Below, in pieces: positions 1 to 5,282 of a DNA stretch of 5,282 nucleotides (positions are counted from its first letter, which is position 1; each line of letters opens with the position of its first letter). This DNA comes from JAIPEK01 sp041685935 (GTDB lineage: Bacteria; Desulfobacterota; Desulfobacteria; Desulfobacterales; Desulfobacteraceae). The stretch is from positions 1 to 5,282 of the forward strand of contig JAWLES010000173.1 of the NCBI GenBank assembly GCA_041685935.1, read 5' to 3'. The notes beneath the pieces are model-generated. The model did no database searches, was not told the DNA's origin, and saw only the letters and a program-made list of their open reading frames with translations. A program made the position numbers and the translations under genes.

Positions 1-376
1 TGAAACCGTTGCCTACTCAGAGGAGAATAATCTTTTCGCCGATATGGCAGACACCCTTGACAACACCCTGGACAAACTCGAAAAGAGGCTCAAATCCGCC
101 GCAGGAATGATTTCATCCGAATCGTTCAGATCCGCATTCGCCATTGCATACCCCATGCTCGATGCCACCGGAGACGTGATCATGGCATGGATGCTCCTTT
201 GGCGGGCCCAGACCGCCCGAAATGCCATGGACAGCAAAAACCGGGCATTTTACGAAGGAAAAATCCACGCGGCCCGTTTCTTTTTCGACACCATTGTTCC
301 CGTGACAATGGGCAAACTCGATGCAGTGCCGGCCGGGGAGAATCCGGCAGTTTCCATTGACGAAAATTCTTTTTAA
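1..376 (+). CDS. Acyl-CoA dehydrogenase, C-terminal part (5' truncated by window edge)
   Basis: Only the last 124 codons are visible. The reading frame starts at base 2, is open to the left edge and ends with TAA at 374-376. The Met codon at base 44 is internal, because 14 further in-frame codons precede it and no ribosome binding site stands before it. The end of the protein (WRAQTARNAMDSKNRAFYEGK, then HAARFFFDTIVP) resembles the extra helical C-terminal domain found in about 600-residue acyl-CoA dehydrogenases. The family oxidises acyl-CoA to 2-enoyl-CoA with FAD and passes electrons to electron-transfer flavoprotein. The FAD domain and catalytic base lie outside the window, so substrate chain length cannot be judged. 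The thiolase gene follows after 24 bases on the same strand, which fits a beta-oxidation operon. Family assignment is fairly sure; specificity is unknown. Confidence 0.85.
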   Translation, partial: ETVAYSEENNLFADMADTLDNTLDKLEKRLKSAAGMISSESFRSAFAIAYPMLDATGDVIMAWMLLWRAQTARNAMDSKNRAFYEGKIHAARFFFDTIVPVTMGKLDAVPAGENPAVSIDENSF

Positions 377-386
377 GCTTGAAAGC

Positions 387-394
387 AAGGAGGT
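387..394 (+). promoter_or_regulatory. Strong ribosome binding site of the thiolase gene
   Basis: AAGGAGGT is a near-perfect Shine-Dalgarno sequence, six bases before the ATG at 401. It lies in the 24-base gap after the dehydrogenase stop codon and fixes the thiolase start. No promoter-like sequence is evident in this short gap, so translation from a shared upstream transcript is likely. Confidence 0.85.
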
Positions 395-400
395 AAAAGC

Positions 401-1651
401 ATGAAAGACGTAGTGATAGTATCCGCCTGCAGAACGCCCATCGGGGCCTTCGGCGGAACCCTTGTAAAGATGAACGGTGCTCATATTGCTGCAGTCACCA
501 TGAAAGAGGCTGTCAAAAGAGCCGGAATCGAGCCCGGCATGATCGACGATGTCAGGTACGGCTGCTGCATGGAATCTTCGGACACGCTAAACGTGGCAAG
601 GGTGGGCGCACTTCTGGCCGGAATCCCTGAAACCGTCACCGCGGCCACCATTAATCGTGTCTGCATATCCGGAATGGAGGCGATGATTTCCGGTATGGCC
701 ATGATCCAGGCAGGTATGGCCGATATTATCCTTGCAGGCGGGACCGAACACATGTCCGGGGTCCCGTACAGCGTACCCGGCGCCAGATGGGGATGCCGAC
801 TCCAGGACAAAACATTTGTGGACGATCTCATCCATGCCCTTCACTGCGGCTCGCACATCATACCCCACCCGGAGGACGGGCCGGTGGACGAAACAAAAGA
901 GCCTTTGAGCCGTTTTACGGGCAAACCGTACATCATGGGACACACCGCTGAATTCATCGCCCAGCACCTTGGCCTGTCCAGGCAGGAAATGGACGAAGTC
1001 GCCCTCAAAAGCCACAACGAAACCGAACGGGCCACAAACGACGGCTCGTTTGCCGAAGAAATCGTCCCTGTCGAAGTCCCCGGCAAAAAGGGCAAAACCA
1101 CCATATTTGACAAAGATGAACACTTCCGGCCCGGCATTACCCTGGAGGATCTTGAAAAACTCCCGCCCGCATTCGTTCCAAAGGGCGGAACGGTCACCGC
1201 CGGGAATGCAAGCGGCATCAACGACGGCTCTACAGGCATGGTCATCATGTCCGAAGACAAGGCCAAGGAGCTGGGGCTTGCCCCCCTTGCCAAAATCAAG
1301 GCGGTTTCCAGGGGAGGCTGCCATCCTTCGGTCATGGGGCTTTCCCCTGTTAACGCAGTGAACAACCTTATCGATTCCAGCCCCTATTGCCTGGATGATT
1401 TTGAGCTTGTGGAACTGAACGAAGCCTTTGCAGCCCAGTACCTGGGATGCGAAAAGGAGCTGGGTCTCAACCGGGATATCACAAACGTGAACGGGTCGGG
1501 TATCGGGCTCGGTCACCCGGTGGGGTCCACCGGCGCCAGAATCGTCACCACCCTGCTCCATGCGCTGAAAAACAGAAACAAATCCTTGGGGCTTGCCACT
1601 CTCTGCGGAGGCGGAGGCGTTGCCATGGCCTGCGCCCTGGAATTAATCTGA
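401..1651 (+). CDS. Thiolase family protein (acetyl-CoA acetyltransferase / 3-ketoacyl-CoA thiolase)
   Basis: The gene encodes a complete 416-residue thiolase, slightly longer than the usual 390-400. The N-terminus has the family opening VSACRTPIGAFGG (residues 8-19). The nucleophilic cysteine is C88 in INRVCISGMEAM. Further motifs are GGTEHMSG (113-120), NEAFAAQ (340-346), GHPVGSTGAR (371-380, with catalytic H372) and a terminal CGGGG with the acid/base cysteine C402. All catalytic residues of a working thiolase are therefore present, unlike SCP-x or lipid-transfer relatives that have lost them. The enzyme should be cytoplasmic, cleaving 3-ketoacyl-CoA with CoA to give acetyl-CoA or running the reverse condensation. 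The direct neighbour upstream is an acyl-CoA dehydrogenase, so a degradative beta-oxidation role is the better guess. Substrate chain length cannot be read from sequence. The start is fixed by the AAGGAGGT site six bases upstream. Confidence 0.95.
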   Translation: MKDVVIVSACRTPIGAFGGTLVKMNGAHIAAVTMKEAVKRAGIEPGMIDDVRYGCCMESSDTLNVARVGALLAGIPETVTAATINRVCISGMEAMISGMAMIQAGMADIILAGGTEHMSGVPYSVPGARWGCRLQDKTFVDDLIHALHCGSHIIPHPEDGPVDETKEPLSRFTGKPYIMGHTAEFIAQHLGLSRQEMDEVALKSHNETERATNDGSFAEEIVPVEVPGKKGKTTIFDKDEHFRPGITLEDLEKLPPAFVPKGGTVTAGNASGINDGSTGMVIMSEDKAKELGLAPLAKIKAVSRGGCHPSVMGLSPVNAVNNLIDSSPYCLDDFELVELNEAFAAQYLGCEKELGLNRDITNVNGSGIGLGHPVGSTGARIVTTLLHALKNRNKSLGLATLCGGGGVAMACALELI

Positions 1652-1659
1652 CTGCTCCT

Positions 1660-1703
1660 GAAATACCGTGCCGCTGGAATTGTGCTTTGCGGCGCGGTAT
1701 TTC
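1660..1703 (+). terminator. Convergent-gap hairpin, probable transcription terminator
   Basis: The arms GAAATACCGTGCCGC (1660-1674) and GCGGCGCGGTATTTC (1689-1703) are complementary over 15 bp around a 14-base loop. The hairpin begins 8 bases after the thiolase TGA and ends 2 bases before the stop codon of the opposing channel gene. The only irregular pair (1669 with 1694) is U-G in plus-strand RNA but A-C in minus-strand RNA, so the plus-strand transcript folds better. The following U-tract is weak (UAUUU, inside the stem end, then CCCC), so it is not a textbook intrinsic terminator. It could act in both directions or protect 3' ends. Confidence 0.7.
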
Positions 1704-1705
1704 CC

Positions 1706-4249
1706 CTACCCGTCCTGATCAGGTTCAGAGCCCTGTTTTTGATTTTCATTTCCTTTATCCGGCCCTGGTTCAGTCAAACCCGGCTGGTAAAAGAACCCGC
1801 TTTTCAGGTGAAGGTCCCGCTGGGGAAAGGGAATCGAAACGCCGTTTTCCCGGAAAAGCCGGTCGATCTCGAACCTCAGATTGCTCTCCGCCCTGATGAA
1901 ATCCTCAATTGTGGACCAGAACCTGAGCCTGAAATCAAGAGAGCTGTCCCCGAAACTGGTGAACTGGACCACAGGTGCGTAGGGGAAATTTCTTACCTCC
2001 TTGACACCGTCCGCTGCCCTCAGCATCAAATCCTTTACAAGTTGTGTATCCGATCCGTAGGCCACACCCACCGGAAGATCACGCCGGATATAAGGATCCC
2101 TATGGCTCCAGTTGGTGACCTGGGCGCTGATGAACTCGGAATTGGGGATGATCAGAGAGGAATGGGTATAGGTTTGAACCAGCGTGGCCCTGACATTGAT
2201 CTTTTTCACCTCCCCCCAGATACCGGCCACCTCCACTACATCTCCCACCTGTATGGGTCTTTCAAACAGCAGGATCAGCCCGGAGACAAAATTGTTGAAG
2301 ATATTCTGGAGCCCGAACCCGAGCCCGATGCCCAGGGCACCGAAACCGAGTGCCATGGAAGCCGTATTAAGTCCGAGCACGCCCAGGCTTATCAGAATAC
2401 CGCCCCCCCAGATGATATAAACTGAAACCGTGATTATTGATTCCTTGGCACCCATGGAAATTCCGCTCTGCTTAAGAATGCGTTCGGACATTATTTTCTT
2501 CCAGAACAGGGTGAATACATAGGTTGCCAGGAGCACCACAATCGCATAGACAAATCCTGACAGGCTCAGAGAGATCTTTCCCAGGGTATATGTGCGGCTG
2601 AAAAAGTCGGCCGCCCCGGTAAGAAACCGTCCCCCGGCCCCCCAGGAAAAAGCCACACCAATGATGACAAAAGCGAAAATAAAAATATAGACGCCGTTGG
2701 ATACAAGCCAGTAAAACGAATACGAAATACCGTAGGATTTTCTGGTTTCCGGCTCAAAATGCTCCTTGAACCGCCGATCCACATCGTTTATGGAATAAAA
2801 CAGCAAAACTCCCAGGCAGACCACCGCCAGGGTAATTCCCCATGACATATACCACCAGGAGGCAAAATGGGTGTAACCGGAAATATCAGCCAGCAGGCCT
2901 GCAACCACAACCACTTTTGATCCTCTGTTGATAACTGCCGCGCCGGCTTTGCCGGACTCTTCCCCCATCCGGGCATAACGCTTCCAGAATGTAAAAATCC
3001 CGGCTGTCAGGAACAGCTCCGAAAGAATCCTCACAGGTATTAAAATCAGGCTCTGGGGAGAAATGAACCTGTAAATAACAAGATAGACAAGGGTGTAGCC
3101 CCGGATACCCCAGAGGAAAAACCTGCGCCACCGGTAAAACGCTTCAAAATACAATGGCCCCTTCTCCGGTACGAGCAGGCGGATGGCATTGGCAGCTATC
3201 CTGGTGAACAGAAACACAACAAAAAATACTTTCAGCAGGTTCAGCAGATCCGGAAAAACAATATAAATCTTGGTTTTTGACATCGTATGGACCAGCAGGA
3301 TCAAAAATGCCGGGAACAGAGAGCTTTCCAGCATTATAAGCGGGGAACCGGCCCTTGTCCGGCGGATGTCCAGGTACCGCTGACTGCCTTTGATCCTAGA
3401 TGCTGTCTTGATCAGGCCGAAGCCCGTTACAGCAGTCCCGAGAAGAAACAGAATACTGCCGGGAGTCATATGGGTCCGGGCAAGACTGATCCTGGCAGAC
3501 ACATAGCCGGGGAATGCCGAGGGATTGAGAGCCCTGAAAGCCTGCTTTATATGGGTTTTCCATTCCCCGGAATCAAAAATTCTCTCCTCCCGCTGGAGCA
3601 GAATACCTCCCTTTGCATCCTTGATCTCTTTCTCCAGGGTCTCGGCAAGCGCCTGAAACGAATCGGAAAGGGACTGGTTGATTTTGATCTCCTTTTCAAC
3701 CAGTGCTCTCAATTCATCCAGAACCTCGGACTGTTTCCGGAGAATCGAGCGGTAGTTCACAAGGTCATTGAAATATTCATCACCGGTGCCGGAGTCCTTT
3801 TGCAGGGAGTTGATCCGCTCCTGGACAAAAGCAAGGGCTTCCTTTCCGGCGGCCCGGTCCGTTTCAACTTCGGCCAGCTCGTTTTTCAGGGCCTCGAGTC
3901 TGGAATTGATCAGCGAAACAGATACCTGGATATCTTCGACACTCTTTTCCAGTACGCTGATATTAATCCCGGGAACGATAAGCAGGTTGCGGAGCGAATC
4001 CATCTGGGTTCTGTAGATTTTTTCCTGCCTCAGGTCATCCTCAAGCGAGCGTTTCCTGGCATTCAGCTTATCCGTCAACGACTCAAGGCGGCTTTCCGCA
4101 GTTTCAACCGCTTTGCGGATATCTGCAGACACCGCACCCTTTTCCGCGACGGCAGCAGGCGGCCGGGCCCCCGCGCAGACCGGAACGATAAAAAGAAGAA
4201 TCACAAATACCGGGATCAGTTTCAATCCAGCGTGGAACTTTGTATTCAT
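1706..4249 (-). CDS. Large MscS-family mechanosensitive ion channel with periplasmic coiled-coil domain
   Basis: The gene encodes 847 residues. A signal peptide (hydrophobic core about 11-25, likely cleavage near VCA-GA) leads into a coiled-coil-rich, charged region at about 43-225, expected in the periplasm. About ten hydrophobic segments follow between roughly 264 and 625. The MscS module comes next: the pore-lining helix with a Gly/Ala pattern (about 628-661, including GFGALGIGLGFGLQN), the ERPIQVGD entry to the beta domain (663-670), IIPNSEF (700-706), and an alpha/beta domain to about 815. The last 25 residues are polar and probably disordered. E. coli MscS is about 286 residues; the added N-terminal parts resemble the MscK/MscM (KefA/YjeP) branch but are shorter than those roughly 1100-residue proteins. 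The role would be an inner-membrane channel opening under membrane tension to release solutes during hypo-osmotic shock. The start is supported by the signal peptide and an AAGGAT site. The gene follows the ZntB-like gene by 53 bases, so co-transcription is likely. Confidence 0.93.
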   Translation of the reverse strand: MNTKFHAGLKLIPVFVILLFIVPVCAGARPPAAVAEKGAVSADIRKAVETAESRLESLTDKLNARKRSLEDDLRQEKIYRTQMDSLRNLLIVPGINISVLEKSVEDIQVSVSLINSRLEALKNELAEVETDRAAGKEALAFVQERINSLQKDSGTGDEYFNDLVNYRSILRKQSEVLDELRALVEKEIKINQSLSDSFQALAETLEKEIKDAKGGILLQREERIFDSGEWKTHIKQAFRALNPSAFPGYVSARISLARTHMTPGSILFLLGTAVTGFGLIKTASRIKGSQRYLDIRRTRAGSPLIMLESSLFPAFLILLVHTMSKTKIYIVFPDLLNLLKVFFVVFLFTRIAANAIRLLVPEKGPLYFEAFYRWRRFFLWGIRGYTLVYLVIYRFISPQSLILIPVRILSELFLTAGIFTFWKRYARMGEESGKAGAAVINRGSKVVVVAGLLADISGYTHFASWWYMSWGITLAVVCLGVLLFYSINDVDRRFKEHFEPETRKSYGISYSFYWLVSNGVYIFIFAFVIIGVAFSWGAGGRFLTGAADFFSRTYTLGKISLSLSGFVYAIVVLLATYVFTLFWKKIMSERILKQSGISMGAKESIITVSVYIIWGGGILISLGVLGLNTASMALGFGALGIGLGFGLQNIFNNFVSGLILLFERPIQVGDVVEVAGIWGEVKKINVRATLVQTYTHSSLIIPNSEFISAQVTNWSHRDPYIRRDLPVGVAYGSDTQLVKDLMLRAADGVKEVRNFPYAPVVQFTSFGDSSLDFRLRFWSTIEDFIRAESNLRFEIDRLFRENGVSIPFPQRDLHLKSGFFYQPGLTEPGPDKGNENQKQGSEPDQDG

Positions 4250-4255
4250 ATCCGT

Positions 4256-4261
4256 ATCCTT
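4256..4261 (-). promoter_or_regulatory. Ribosome binding site of the MscS-family gene
   Basis: Read on the minus strand, AAGGAT stands six bases before the ATG at 4249-4247. Together with the signal peptide that starts at this Met, it decides the start. The rest of the 53-base gap to the upstream gene shows neither a terminator hairpin nor a convincing promoter. Confidence 0.65.
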
Positions 4262-4302
4262 GAAATTTTCAATTCCCTGTTTTCAGCTCCATCCACGACC
4301 TG

Positions 4303-5268
4303 TTAAAACCAACGCATCTTTCTCAGCAAGGCAAGCTGGCATACCACAATCACCAGCAGTATAAGGCATACCCCGAAAAATCCGTACGGGCTCTGCGCGC
4401 CGGGAATGCCCCCGACATTGATACCCAGAAGCCCGGTTATGAGTCCGAGCGGAAGGAAGACCACCGTAATCATGGACATTACGTAGATTGTTTTGCCGGT
4501 CTGCTCGGCCAGTCGGCTTTTCAACTCGTCTCCTGCGACGACGGCCCGGTCTCTCGCCGAATCCAGCTCCTCCACGTAATAAGTCATCCGGTTCGCCACC
4601 TCCCGAAGGTGAAGACGGTTCTTTTCCGTAATCCAGGAAAGTCTTGCACTCTGAAGTGAGGCAAAAGCTTCGCGCTGGGGGCCGAGAAACCGTTTCAACC
4701 GGATGGCCTTATGCCGCAGATCACTGATCTCGAGTCTCAAATCACGGCTTTCTTCATCAATCACCCGTTCTTCGAGTTCATCCGCCGCATCCTCGATGTC
4801 CGAGATCGGTACGAACATTCGTTCCGACAGGCGGAAGGCAAGTTCGACCAGAAATTCACCGCTGTCACAAGGCCCGGAGCCATCCTTGAATGCCTCCCGT
4901 ATATCTTCCACCGCCATGACACGGCGGTTGTACAATGTAATGATCCGGCCGGTCTCGATCCATGCCCGGACCGAGACCATGTCATCCAGGTCCGCACCCG
5001 GATTGAGATTAACCCCTCGCAGTACCAGCAAAAGACCTTTTTCTTTTACGTAGGACCGCGGCCTTGCGTCCTCGACAGTGAGAGATTCAATCACCAGAGG
5101 ATCCAGCTTGGTGTTCTCTTCAAGCCAGTCGGCGGATGCCCCGTATTCTCCATCCAGGTGAATCCACCGTACGGTCTTCTCATGTTCTTCTCCGAGCCTT
5201 TCCGGATCCACCGGTTCCGCATGTCCGTCACCGGTCATGTCCGACACTGCGACACAAGGCTGTGCCAT
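4303..5268 (-). CDS. zntB: ZntB-like CorA-family divalent metal ion (zinc) transporter
   Basis: The 321-residue protein matches the usual size of ZntB (about 327 in E. coli). The N-terminal cytoplasmic domain has family-typical stretches: WIHLDGE (35-41), ARPRSY (68-73) and LRGVNLNPGADLDDMVS (83-99). A long charged helical region (about 150-258) would form the funnel stalk. Two C-terminal membrane helices follow (about 261-282 and 295-315), with the signature loop GINVGGIPG at 282-290 and a basic cytoplasmic tail (RKMRWF). True CorA magnesium channels carry GMN and typically lack the GGIPG continuation, while E. coli ZntB has GVN followed by GGIPG, so GIN here points to the ZntB branch. The family forms inner-membrane pentamers; ZntB is reported to move Zn2+, but ion choice cannot be proven from sequence. 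The start is fixed by AGGAG six bases upstream. The promoter lies beyond the right edge of the window. The gene is probably first in a transcript with the MscS-family gene. Confidence 0.92.
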   Translation of the reverse strand: MAQPCVAVSDMTGDGHAEPVDPERLGEEHEKTVRWIHLDGEYGASADWLEENTKLDPLVIESLTVEDARPRSYVKEKGLLLVLRGVNLNPGADLDDMVSVRAWIETGRIITLYNRRVMAVEDIREAFKDGSGPCDSGEFLVELAFRLSERMFVPISDIEDAADELEERVIDEESRDLRLEISDLRHKAIRLKRFLGPQREAFASLQSARLSWITEKNRLHLREVANRMTYYVEELDSARDRAVVAGDELKSRLAEQTGKTIYVMSMITVVFLPLGLITGLLGINVGGIPGAQSPYGFFGVCLILLVIVVCQLALLRKMRWF

Positions 5269-5274
5269 TTCGAT

Positions 5275-5280
5275 CTCCTG
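5275..5280 (-). promoter_or_regulatory. Ribosome binding site of the ZntB-like gene
   Basis: On the minus strand CAGGAG lies six bases before the ATG at 5268-5266. It favours this start over the in-frame Met at residue 11, which would shorten the N-terminus by ten residues. Confidence 0.75.
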
Positions 5281-5282
5281 TT

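Noticed and set aside
44..376. A separate small 110-residue gene beginning at the ATG at base 44
   Set aside because: The same frame is open to the window edge, no ribosome binding site precedes base 44, and the sequence matches the tail of acyl-CoA dehydrogenase, so it is the end of a longer gene.
587..1561. A 324-codon open frame on the minus strand, antisense to the thiolase gene
   Set aside because: The thiolase has all catalytic motifs in the opposite strand. The antisense translation is rich in His, Gly and Cys with no family likeness, as expected from the complement of a GC-biased gene.
1682..2425. A 247-codon plus-strand open frame starting inside the convergent hairpin
   Set aside because: It runs antisense to the highly conserved MscS pore and beta domains and has no Shine-Dalgarno sequence. 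Its Pro- and Asp-rich translation is not protein-like.
4260..4272. Small palindrome TTGAAATTTTCAA upstream of the channel gene, considered as an operator
   Set aside because: It is only 6-bp AT-rich arms around one base and overlaps the ribosome binding site by two bases. Such palindromes arise easily by chance and no known operator matches.
3287..4306. A 339-codon open frame on the plus strand, antisense to the start of the channel gene
   Set aside because: It lies entirely opposite the coiled-coil and first membrane part of a clear MscS-family gene, has no ribosome binding site or recognisable domain, and its translation is low-complexity shadow sequence.

Overview
The window is compact bacterial DNA of moderate-to-high GC, with four protein-coding genes, short intergenic gaps and clear Shine-Dalgarno sequences. 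An acyl-CoA dehydrogenase with the extra C-terminal domain sits beside a thiolase ending in a CGGGG-type motif. Together with codon choice, this suggests a fatty-acid- or aromatic-acid-degrading anaerobe of the Desulfobacterota (Deltaproteobacteria) type. That placement is an inference from gene style and no marker gene confirms it.

Left part, plus strand (1-1651): the 3' end of an acyl-CoA dehydrogenase gene enters from outside the window. After 24 bases comes a complete thiolase gene with an excellent ribosome binding site. The two look like consecutive genes of an acyl-CoA beta-oxidation operon: the dehydrogenase would open the cycle and the thiolase would close it by releasing acetyl-CoA. 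The hydratase and hydroxyacyl-CoA dehydrogenase steps are not in the window.

Middle (1652-1705): a 54-base convergent gap is almost entirely filled by a 15-bp inverted repeat. It probably serves as the terminator of the plus-strand operon and possibly also of the opposing one.

Right part, minus strand (5268 down to 1706): a ZntB/CorA-family divalent cation transporter gene is followed after 53 bases by a large MscS-family mechanosensitive channel gene. The channel protein has a signal peptide, a periplasmic coiled-coil domain and many membrane segments. The pair is probably co-transcribed and would serve inner-membrane ion and osmotic homeostasis. It has no evident functional link to the convergent beta-oxidation genes.

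I saw no RNA gene, mobile element, CRISPR array, phage gene or clearly novel system. Several long open frames lie antisense to the real genes and are best read as compositional shadows. The items most worth a second look are the orientation-biased convergent hairpin, the domain layout of the large MscS protein and its pairing with the ZntB-like transporter, and the signature-motif variants in the transporter and the thiolase.
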